A DNA stretch of 14,470 nucleotides, from positions 1 through 14,470 of the forward strand of contig CANGMY010000018.1 in the NCBI GenBank assembly GCA_947455015.1, written 5' to 3'. The position numbers and the translations under genes were made by a program. The notes below the pieces were generated by a model. The model did no database searches. It was not told where the DNA came from and saw only the letters and a list, made by a program, of their open reading frames with translations. Numbering within the stretch: position 1 is the stretch's first letter; the number at the start of each line of letters is the position of its first letter. Positions 1 through 6,271 of the stretch are shown here, in pieces. Origin of the DNA: Microthrixaceae bacterium (GTDB taxonomy: Bacteria; Actinomycetota; Acidimicrobiia; Acidimicrobiales; Acidimicrobilacustridaceae).

Positions 1-1658
1 CCGGCAATGGTACGGACCTCAGCCTTATGGCGGCCGAATACCTCTTCCATGGCGTCGGAGATCTCGCCGAGCGTTGCACGGGCACGAGCTGCTTCGACGG
101 CGAGAGCAAGAAGGTTGCCGTCGTTCTTGGCGCCCTCGGTGAGAGCGGCGAGAGCAGCAGCGCAAGCGGCGTCGTCGCGGTTTGCGCGAACTGTTGCCAA
201 CTTGGCGAGCTGCTCTTGGCGAACCTTGGTGTTATCGATGTCGAGAACATCGACCATCTCAACATTCTCAGGCACGTACTTGTTGACGCCGACAACGATG
301 TCTTCACGACGATCGATGCGTGCCTGCTTGCGAGCTGCAGATTCTTCGATGCGCAGCTTCGGCATTCCAGACTCAACGGCTTTGGTCATGCCACCAAGTT
401 CTTCGACCTCGCAAATGAGTTGCCAGGCTTCGTCGACGAGCGATTGCGTCAGGGACTCGATGTAGTACGAACCACCGAGCGGATCGACGGTGCTTGTGAC
501 ACCAGATTCCTCAGCGATGATCAACTGCGTGTTACGAGCGATACGGGCGCTGAAGTCAGTCGGAAGTCCGAGCGCTTCGTCGAACGAGTTGGTGTGAAGG
601 CTCTGCGTTCCACCGAGCACTGCGGCGAGCGCTTCGATCGTTGTGCGCACGACGTTGTTGTACGGATCTTGTTCGGTGAGTGACACGCCCGAGGTCTGGC
701 AATGGGTGCGCAGCATGAGTGATCCGGCCTTCTTGGGCTCGAACTCGCTCATGACTCGGTGCCACAGCACGCGAGCGGCACGGAGCTTCGCAACTTCCAT
801 AAAGAAGTTCATGCCAATCGCAAAGAAGAACGAAAGGCGACCAGCGAAGAGATCGACATCAAGTCCCTTGGCGAGTGCGGCGCGTACATATTCCTTGCCG
901 TCGGCAATGGTGAACGCGAGCTCCTGAACTGCGGTCGCTCCGGCTTCTTGCATGTGGTAGCCGGAAATCGAAATCGAGTTGAACTTCGGCATTTCGTTCG
1001 CCGTGTAATCGATGATGTCGGCGATGATGCGCATGCTTGGGGCAGGCGGGTAGATGTAGGTGTTGCGAACCATGAACTCTTTGAGGATGTCGTTCTGAAT
1101 GGTTCCGGCAAGGAGCGCTCGATCGACGCCCTGTTCTTCACCTGCAACAACGAACATGGCAAGGATCGGAATGACTGCACCATTCATGGTCATCGACACG
1201 CTCATCTGATCGAGCGGGATTCCCTCGAAAAGGATCTTCATGTCTTCGACGGAATCAATTGCTACGCCGGCCTTGCCAACGTCGCCGACGACGTTCGGGT
1301 GGTCGGAGTCATAGCCGCGGTGAGTTGCAAGATCGAACGCCACCGACAGACCCATCTGACCGGCCGCAAGGTTGCGGCGGTAGAACGCGTTGGATTCCTC
1401 AGCAGTGGAGAATCCGGCGTACTGGCGGATCGTCCACGGACGATTCGTGTACATCGTGGCGCGAACGCCTCGGGTGTAGGGCGCGAATCCAGGAAGGGTG
1501 TCGACGTCACCGAGCGCCTCGAGATCGGCTGCGGTGTAGATCGGTTTGACGGCAATGCCCTCTGGGGTCTCCCAGACGAGGTCTGCAGGGTCTGCGCCCT
1601 TGAGGTCTTTGGAGGCCGCATCGGCCCAGGCGGTGGGGAACTGTTCTGAGGAAGTCAC
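1..1658 (-). CDS. mutB: Methylmalonyl-CoA mutase, large (catalytic) subunit, C-terminus cut by window edge
   Basis: Isomerises (R)-methylmalonyl-CoA to succinyl-CoA with adenosylcobalamin, the last step of propionyl-CoA assimilation in the cytosol. About 552 residues are visible and the frame is still open at the left edge. Seen: the barrel motifs RPWTIRQYAGFS (residues 73-84), FDLATHRGYDSDHP (108-121), SMTMNGAV (155-162), GTIQNDILKEFMVRNTYIYP (185-204) and SISGYHMQEAGA (230-241). By alignment from memory to the Propionibacterium enzyme, catalytic Tyr, Gln, Arg and His fall at Y80, Q188, R198 and H235; the Tyr argues for methylmalonyl- rather than isobutyryl-CoA mutase. The last visible residues (EVFGRHKAEVRTIA) match the linker before the B12 domain, so a full-length fused protein is likely; that domain is off-window. 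The only workable start is GTG at 1658, since an in-frame TAG lies four codons upstream. The GTG is embedded in the SD-like AGGAGGTGA. Divergent from fetA. Confidence 0.95.
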   Translation of the reverse strand, partial: MTSSEQFPTAWADAASKDLKGADPADLVWETPEGIAVKPIYTAADLEALGDVDTLPGFAPYTRGVRATMYTNRPWTIRQYAGFSTAEESNAFYRRNLAAGQMGLSVAFDLATHRGYDSDHPNVVGDVGKAGVAIDSVEDMKILFEGIPLDQMSVSMTMNGAVIPILAMFVVAGEEQGVDRALLAGTIQNDILKEFMVRNTYIYPPAPSMRIIADIIDYTANEMPKFNSISISGYHMQEAGATAVQELAFTIADGKEYVRAALAKGLDVDLFAGRLSFFFAIGMNFFMEVAKLRAARVLWHRVMSEFEPKKAGSLMLRTHCQTSGVSLTEQDPYNNVVRTTIEALAAVLGGTQSLHTNSFDEALGLPTDFSARIARNTQLIIAEESGVTSTVDPLGGSYYIESLTQSLVDEAWQLICEVEELGGMTKAVESGMPKLRIEESAARKQARIDRREDIVVGVNKYVPENVEMVDVLDIDNTKVRQEQLAKLATVRANRDDAACAAALAALTEGAKNDGNLLALAVEAARARATLGEISDAMEEVFGRHKAEVRTIA

Positions 1659-1694
1659 CTCCTCAGACTAAGAGGGAGGGCGCGCGGGTGTCAT
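1659..1694 (-). promoter_or_regulatory. Predicted promoter of the mutase gene, apparently leaderless
   Basis: On the minus strand, ATGACA (plus positions 1689-1694; one mismatch from the TTGACA -35 consensus) is followed after 18 bp by TAGTCT (1665-1670), a TANNNT -10 box. Six bases later comes the GTG start at 1658. A -10 box this close places the transcript start at or next to the start codon, so a leaderless mRNA is inferred. This is the best -35/-10 pair in the window. Confidence 0.55.
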
Positions 1695-1703
1695 GCTGGC
1701 GCG

Positions 1704-2417
1704 ATGAGTCCCACCCGCATCCCCGCCGAGAGTGCGGAACTCCTGTCGTTTCAGGGCGTGAGGTTTGCGGTGGACGGCGAGCGCGAGATCCTGCACGGGG
1801 TGAGCCTTTCGGTCGCTCCGGCGGCGGTCACCGTCCTCGCAGGGCCCTCTGGGGCGGGGAAGTCGACGCTGCTGCGGCTGGGAAATCGTTTGGACATCCC
1901 CTCGGCCGGCAGCGTCCGGTTCCGTGGAGAGGACAGTTCGGTGATCGACCCTCGGGAGCTGCGTCGCCGCGTGGGAATGGTCTTTCAAACGCCCGTCCCA
2001 TTTGCGGGGTCAGTGCGGGCCAATCTCAAGGTTGGCGCTCCGCAGGGCGGTGACGAGGAACTGGGTAGGTCCCTTGAGCGGGTCGGGCTTGAGGGCTCAT
2101 TGCTTGATCGTGTCGCCGATGACCTCTCAGGGGGAGAGGCGCAGCGAATGTGCATCGCTCGCACCCTCCTCACCCATCCAGAGGTGATCCTGATGGATGA
2201 GCCGACCTCGGCGCTCGATCACGAGAATCGTCTCGGTATCGAACGTCTTGCGAAAGAACTCGCTCATGAAGGGATCGGCATCTTGTGGGTCAGTCATGAC
2301 CTCGCGCAGGTGCGTCGAATCGCCGACCATGCGGTGGTGCTGATCGATGGCCGCAATGCCTCGATAGAGGAAACTGCCGCGTACCTCGACCAGGGGATTT
2401 CGGAGGATGAGTCGTGA
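1704..2417 (+). CDS. fetA: ABC transporter ATP-binding protein, FetA (YbbL) type
   Basis: Cytoplasmic ATPase of a two-gene ABC-type system whose E. coli relative FetAB is linked to iron export and peroxide resistance. All nucleotide-binding motifs are present in 237 residues: Walker A GPSGAGKST (47-55), Q-loop Gln95, signature LSGGE (141-145), Walker B VILMDEP (161-167), D-loop SALD (169-172) and switch His198 in WVSHDL. The fold alone resembles PstB and similar ATPases; the partner gene, a FetB homologue overlapping its stop codon, decides the family. ATG 1704 is the first start in frame before the conserved region. No good SD precedes it; a CATGCT six bases upstream is at most a weak -10. 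The transported substrate in this organism is not shown by the sequence. Confidence 0.85.
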   Translation: MSPTRIPAESAELLSFQGVRFAVDGEREILHGVSLSVAPAAVTVLAGPSGAGKSTLLRLGNRLDIPSAGSVRFRGEDSSVIDPRELRRRVGMVFQTPVPFAGSVRANLKVGAPQGGDEELGRSLERVGLEGSLLDRVADDLSGGEAQRMCIARTLLTHPEVILMDEPTSALDHENRLGIERLAKELAHEGIGILWVSHDLAQVRRIADHAVVLIDGRNASIEETAAYLDQGISEDES

Positions 2418-3196
2418 GTGCAACCCAAATCGGATGGGCGGGTTTGCTCGGATCCTTTGTGCTTGTGGTGGTCGCCGTTGCCCTTTCGTTCTCGCAGCGT
2501 TTGCAGCTTTCTCGGTCGATGCTTTGGGCGTCGGCGCGTGCTGCAGTGCAATTGCTTCTGGTTGGCTTCGCGTTGCGGCTTGTGCTCGATTCGAACGCTT
2601 CTGTGTGGTGGGCGTGGTTGTGGGTCGTGATCATGATCGGCTTTGCCGGATTCACTATCCGCAGCAGAGCAAAGGAAATTCCTGGAATCTTTCTTCTCGG
2701 CACACTCTCGATGCTCACGGTTGTCGTCGTAAGCCTCTCTGTCATTTTCGGTTTCCATGTGTTTCCAATCGAAGGCCGAACGATCGTCCCGATCGCTGGG
2801 ATGATGATTGGAAATTCGATGACTGCGTGTGTACTTGTGGGTCGGCGCATTGTCGGCGAACTCTCAGAAAAGCGCGATGAGGTCGAAGCTCGGCTCGCTC
2901 TTGGGCAGTCATGGCAAGACGCGTCTCGGCCCTATGTGCGGTCAGCGCTGCGAACCGCACTCGTGCCACAGATTGAATCTACGAAAGCGGTTGGACTCGT
3001 TTTTCTGCCGGGGGCAATGACTGGTCTTGTGCTCGCTGGTGTCGACGCAGTCAATGCTGTCACCGTGCAACTTGCGATCATGTATCTGATTCTTGGCTCT
3101 GTCGCGACGAGCGTCACGGTGATCGGTCTTGGGCTCACCCGCAGGGTGTTCACCCCGGATCACCGAATGCGGTCAATCGCAAGAGCGACTTCGTGA
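2414..3196 (+). CDS. fetB: FetB (YbbM/UPF0014) family membrane permease
   Basis: Membrane partner of the preceding ATPase. The 260 residues contain about seven hydrophobic segments (roughly 10-27, 36-56, 64-82, 91-114, 124-142, 192-211, 217-242). Family hallmarks are visible: IVPIAGMMIGNSM (124-136), then a cytoplasmic stretch RSALRTALVPQIESTKAVGL (176-195), and LPGAMTGLVLAG (198-209). The start is GTG 2414, whose TG is shared with the fetA stop (GTGA overlap), with GGAGG at 2402-2406 seven bases upstream, so the pair is translationally coupled. E. coli FetAB is the reference for an iron-export role; for this organism that is inference, since metal selectivity cannot be read from sequence. 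The stop codon lies inside the first unit of the GTGAAC repeat cluster. Confidence 0.88.
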   Translation: MSATQIGWAGLLGSFVLVVVAVALSFSQRLQLSRSMLWASARAAVQLLLVGFALRLVLDSNASVWWAWLWVVIMIGFAGFTIRSRAKEIPGIFLLGTLSMLTVVVVSLSVIFGFHVFPIEGRTIVPIAGMMIGNSMTACVLVGRRIVGELSEKRDEVEARLALGQSWQDASRPYVRSALRTALVPQIESTKAVGLVFLPGAMTGLVLAGVDAVNAVTVQLAIMYLILGSVATSVTVIGLGLTRRVFTPDHRMRSIARATS

Positions 3197-3227
3197 ACAT
3201 TCGTGAACCTGATGTGAACTCTGTTCA
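3193..3227 (+). promoter_or_regulatory. Phased GTGAAC/GTTCAC repeats, candidate response-regulator (PHO-box-like) operator
   Basis: GTGAAC occurs at 3193-3198, 3203-3208 and 3214-3219, at steps of 10 and 11 bp, so all three lie on one DNA face. The third is followed by an inverted half (TGAAC-TCT-GTTCA, 3215-3227). On the minus strand the units read GTTCAC, like the GTTCA core of the 11-nt direct repeats bound by Streptomyces PhoP. The cluster lies about 40 bp upstream of the predicted lpdA -10 box. Binding by a PhoP-type regulator is inference. Confidence 0.4.
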
Positions 3228-3267
3228 AGCTGTGGCGATCGCATGTCGTCTGCCAGTCCTCTGCGGG

Positions 3268-3273
3268 TAGCCT
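3268..3273 (+). promoter_or_regulatory. Predicted -10 box of lpdA (leaderless)
   Basis: TAGCCT fits TANNNT and lies eight bases before ATG 3282. No SD-like sequence sits between it and the start, so the mRNA probably begins at or just before the ATG. The -35 region around 3243-3249 is a poor match. Confidence 0.45.
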
Positions 3274-3281
3274 GACCGCAT

Positions 3282-4640
3282 ATGGCCAAGCGCTTTGTGA
3301 TCATCGGCGGGGGACCAGCAGGTAATACCGCTGCGACCTACGCGGCACGCTTCGGGGCCGAGGTCACGATGATCGAGAAGGATCTCGTCGGCGGAGCGGC
3401 TCACCTCCGAGACTGCATCCCATCGAAGGCGATGATCGCCACGGGTGGCGCTCTTGGCACCATTAACGACGCTCAACGCATGGGCCTCACCGATGTTTCG
3501 GCCACCCTCGATTTCGATGCGCTCCGCTACCGGATCGACACCATCGGAAAGCGCCTCGAACGGTCGACGACCACGCTGCTCGAGAGCCAGGGTGTCACGC
3601 TCCTCAAAGGAAGCGGTCGAATGGTGGGCCCTCATCAGGTGGTTGCCGAGACCGCCAATGGCCCGGTCGAGATCGATGCAGATGTCGTCCTCATCGCGAC
3701 TGGTAGCCGCCCCCGCATTCCTGAGTGGGCTCATGTTGACGGCGAACGAATGCTCACCACTCGCGACGCGTATCCGCCAGCCACGCTTCCGGAACATCTG
3801 ATCGTCATCGGTTCGGGCGTGACGGGCGTTGAGTTTGTTCACATGTTCAAATCATTCGGCAGCGAGGTCACGCTCATCGTGAGTCGCCAGCAGGTTCTTC
3901 CCTTGAAAGATCCTGAAGTTGCTGCTGCTCTCGAAGCTGATTTTCTTGCCCGCGGAGTTCACCTCCTAAAGGGCGCAAAAGCGTTGAGCGGAACCGTGAG
4001 TTCCGACGGCGTCACCATTGAATGCACCGATGGGCGGGTGGTGCGCGGTTCGCACGCGCTTTTGGCTATTGGCTCGCTACCGAATACCGACAACCTCGGT
4101 CTTATCGAAGTAGGCGTCGAACTGGTCGATGGCTACGTAAAGATCAATCACAACTGTCAGAGTTCTCTGCAACACGTGTATGCCGCTGGTGATGTTTCCG
4201 GAAAACTTCCGTTGTCATCGGTTGCTTCACTGCAAGGCCGCAAGATCGCTGAACACGCGATGGGTCTTCACGTTGGACCGCATCGCCATATCGATTACGA
4301 AAAAGCGGCGTCGGCGATCTTCACCGAGCCCGAAATCGCCGATGTCGGTTTGGCTGAAGCTGACGCCTTTGCGATGGGCCGGAAAATCCGCGTGACAAAA
4401 GTGCCTTTCTCGGCAAACGCCAAAGCACTTATCGAGGATGATTCACGAGGGTTCGTGAAGATCATCTCCGATCCCGCCACCGGCGTGGTGCTTGGTGGTT
4501 CAATCGTTGGCCGCCACGCTGCCGAGTTGATCGCTGTTCTTGCGCTCGCCGTAAGCGCAGGTCTCCGCGTTACCGATCTCCACGAGTCGCTGTTCGTGCA
4601 TCCTTCAATGTCCGAGGCGTTGACCGATGCAGCAGAGTGA
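3282..4640 (+). CDS. lpdA: LpdA-like flavoprotein (NAD(P)H oxidoreductase, disulfide reductase family) lacking the first redox cysteine
   Basis: FAD- and NAD(P)H-dependent class I pyridine nucleotide-disulfide oxidoreductase fold, 452 residues. Seen: FAD site IIGGGPAG (7-14), NAD site VIGSGVTGVEF, FAD-contact motif YAAGDVSGKLPL, and a C-terminal dimerisation domain ending FVHPSMSEALTDAAE. Lipoamide dehydrogenase has two cysteines in GGTCLNVGC; here the segment is GGAAHLRDC (37-45), so Ala40 replaces the first and only Cys45 remains. It therefore cannot form the usual active disulfide. It resembles M. tuberculosis LpdA (Rv3303c), which has GGAAVLDDC and acts as a quinone/electron-acceptor reductase. 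Unlike my recollection of that protein, the His-Glu pair of true Lpd enzymes (H440, E445) is kept. The partner acceptor is unknown. The stop overlaps the next gene by 14 bases. Confidence 0.82.
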   Translation: MAKRFVIIGGGPAGNTAATYAARFGAEVTMIEKDLVGGAAHLRDCIPSKAMIATGGALGTINDAQRMGLTDVSATLDFDALRYRIDTIGKRLERSTTTLLESQGVTLLKGSGRMVGPHQVVAETANGPVEIDADVVLIATGSRPRIPEWAHVDGERMLTTRDAYPPATLPEHLIVIGSGVTGVEFVHMFKSFGSEVTLIVSRQQVLPLKDPEVAAALEADFLARGVHLLKGAKALSGTVSSDGVTIECTDGRVVRGSHALLAIGSLPNTDNLGLIEVGVELVDGYVKINHNCQSSLQHVYAAGDVSGKLPLSSVASLQGRKIAEHAMGLHVGPHRHIDYEKAASAIFTEPEIADVGLAEADAFAMGRKIRVTKVPFSANAKALIEDDSRGFVKIISDPATGVVLGGSIVGRHAAELIAVLALAVSAGLRVTDLHESLFVHPSMSEALTDAAE

Positions 4641-5145
4641 GAAGACCAATCCCATCGGTGCCCCTCGAAAAGTTCCGACGGCAAAAGATTTCCCGGCAAG
4701 CGGTCCGTACAGCCTCGCTGCTCCCGGACCTCGATTTGGTGCTCGTGCCCTCGATCTCGCAGTAATTGCGCTTCCAGTTCTGATCGTCATCGCTGTGACC
4801 GCAAAAACCATTGACGGCCAATTGCAATTCGACGTACCCGGTTGGTTGCTGCCGGCAGCGCTCGCGTTGGGCGTTGTGTACGACTTCGTTTTCACGTCGC
4901 TTGCTCAGCGCACCTTAGGCAAGATGCTTCTTGGACTGCGTGTTGTTCGCTATGTGGACGGTGGTCGTCCAACGGCGACTCAGTGTGGACTTCGAGCGCT
5001 GCTGCCTTGGTCGCCATTGGCGCTTCCACTTGGTCCATTTGGTTGTGCTGCAGTGCTGATGATTTTTGGAACGGGTATTGGCGGCGAGCTGCATCGTGGT
5101 TGGCCCGATGTTGTCGGCGGAACGCTCGTTATCTCCACCCGTTAA
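4627..5145 (+). CDS. RDD family membrane protein
   Basis: Small integral membrane protein (172 residues) of unknown transport or sensing role. The family's Arg and Asp residues are visible: RFGARALDL (36-44) entering the first membrane segment (about 42-59), a second hydrophobic stretch around 72-91, then QRTLGKMLLGLRVVR (94-108), a third hydrophobic region (about 126-149), and HRGWPDVVGGTLVI (156-169) with the conserved Asp161. The first 30 residues are polar and proline-rich. ATG 4627 lies inside the end of lpdA, with GAGG at 4614-4617 nine bases upstream, so it is probably co-translated with lpdA. RDD proteins are widespread in actinobacteria and mostly uncharacterised; the coupling to lpdA is the only clue to function. 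Confidence 0.85.
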   Translation: MQQSEKTNPIGAPRKVPTAKDFPASGPYSLAAPGPRFGARALDLAVIALPVLIVIAVTAKTIDGQLQFDVPGWLLPAALALGVVYDFVFTSLAQRTLGKMLLGLRVVRYVDGGRPTATQCGLRALLPWSPLALPLGPFGCAAVLMIFGTGIGGELHRGWPDVVGGTLVISTR

Positions 5146-5159
5146 GGGTTCCCACGGCC

Positions 5160-5211
5160 TACCCTCAGAACTTCACGAGCCTTATGGGCCTCGCCACATT
5201 TGGGGGAACAG
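5160..5211 (+). promoter_or_regulatory. Weak -10 box and Shine-Dalgarno site for the DapB-like gene
   Basis: TACCCT (5160-5165) fits TANNNT and would give a leader of about 40 nt. A purine run GGGGGAA (5202-5208) ends three bases before ATG 5212, close for an SD but usable. This RBS favours ATG 5212 over the in-frame TTG at 5200. No convincing -35 is present. Confidence 0.3.
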
Positions 5212-6264
5212 ATGTCGTCACGTGTCTATCGGGTTGTGCAGTGGACGACCGGCAATGTTGGTCAGCGATCGGTGATCGCCGCTGTCGCCAATCCTGAACT
5301 CGAAATTGTTGGCTGTTATGCATGGGGCGCCGACAAAGTCGGACGGGATGTTGGTGAACTTTGTGGCATCGACCCCATCGGCGTTGTCGCCACGAACGAC
5401 ATCGACGCGTTGTTGGCGCTCACGCCCGACTGCGTGATCTACAACCCAAAGTGGCCTGACATTGATCACATGGTTCGCATTCTCGAAAGCGGCATCAACA
5501 TCACGGCCACCGCCGGGTTCATTACCGGCCACGCGCTTGGCGCCGACCGTCAACGCATACTCGATGCGTGCGAACGCGGCGGCAGCTCGATCTTCGGCTC
5601 GGGCATGAACCCTGGGATGGCGAACCTTCTTGGCATTGTCTCGGCGGGAGTCTGCGACCGTATTGATTCCATTCGCATGCTTGAGTCGGTTGATTCCACC
5701 GGCTACGACTCTGGCGACACCGAAAAGTCGGTTGGCTATGGAGCACTCCCTGATGACCCGAACCTGTCGGCAATGACGAAGCAGGGGACTGCAGTCTTTG
5801 GCGACGCGGTGCATTTGATGGGCCAAGCGCTTGGCATCGAGTTCGATGAGGTCCGCTGCGAGACCGAGTACGCGATTACGACGGAGTTCCTTGACCTTGG
5901 TTCATGGTCGATTGAAGCGGGTTGCGTCGCCGGGGTGTCGGCCAGTTGGCAAGGTTGGGTCGGCGACCGCAAGGTTGTTTCGTGCGATGTCCGTTGGCGC
6001 AAGGGACGCACCTTGGAGCCCGACTGGAAGGTTGAGCACGGATACATCGTCGAGATCGATGGCATGCCTTCTGTGCGAACGAAACTCGAAGTGTTCCCAC
6101 CGAAAGATTTCACGCCGAAATCCTTCAGCGATTACATGGTGCTGGGCATGGTCATGACGTCGCTACCGGCGGTGGATGCGGTCGCGTCGGTCTGCGAAGC
6201 CGGGCCAGGCATCGTCACCTACCTCGACCTTCCGTTGCCTTCTCCCAGTGGGTGGGTGCGGTAG
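5212..6264 (+). CDS. DapB-like NAD(P)-dependent oxidoreductase (dihydrodipicolinate reductase-related protein)
   Basis: Predicted cytosolic dehydrogenase, 350 residues, with a Rossmann-type N-terminus: YRVVQWTTGNVGQRSV (6-21) contains the dinucleotide-binding loop, and GSGMNPGMANLL (129-140) is the second conserved motif. Proteins of this kind are common in mycobacteria and other actinobacteria, are often annotated as dihydrodipicolinate reductase, and are related to 2,4-diaminopentanoate dehydrogenase. It is much longer than true DapB (about 245-270 residues), and I do not see the usual DapB catalytic motif, so a role in lysine synthesis is unlikely. The substrate is unknown. It stands alone: 66 bases after the RDD gene and convergent with the carboxylase gene, with seven bases between stop codons. 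Confidence 0.75.
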   Translation: MSSRVYRVVQWTTGNVGQRSVIAAVANPELEIVGCYAWGADKVGRDVGELCGIDPIGVVATNDIDALLALTPDCVIYNPKWPDIDHMVRILESGINITATAGFITGHALGADRQRILDACERGGSSIFGSGMNPGMANLLGIVSAGVCDRIDSIRMLESVDSTGYDSGDTEKSVGYGALPDDPNLSAMTKQGTAVFGDAVHLMGQALGIEFDEVRCETEYAITTEFLDLGSWSIEAGCVAGVSASWQGWVGDRKVVSCDVRWRKGRTLEPDWKVEHGYIVEIDGMPSVRTKLEVFPPKDFTPKSFSDYMVLGMVMTSLPAVDAVASVCEAGPGIVTYLDLPLPSPSGWVR

Positions 6265-6271
6265 CGGTCGA

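Noticed and set aside
27..1649. Long open frames on the plus strand (27-683 and 759-1649)
   Set aside because: They lie antisense to an unmistakable methylmalonyl-CoA mutase and have no recognisable motifs; they are the usual by-product of GC-rich codon bias.
1704..2417. Phosphate transporter ATPase (PstB) as the identity of the ABC protein
   Set aside because: The motifs are generic and PstB-like hits are expected, but the coupled membrane protein is clearly FetB/UPF0014 and no pstS, pstC or pstA genes are present.
3225..3842. Minus-strand open frame of about 205 residues opposite lpdA
   Set aside because: Antisense to conserved FAD-binding and NAD-binding motifs; no conserved features of its own.
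3836..3860. Second GTTCAC-like pair (GTTCACATGTTCA) inside lpdA as another regulator site
   Set aside because: It lies in coding sequence for conserved residues (FVHMFKSF) and lacks the three-unit phasing.
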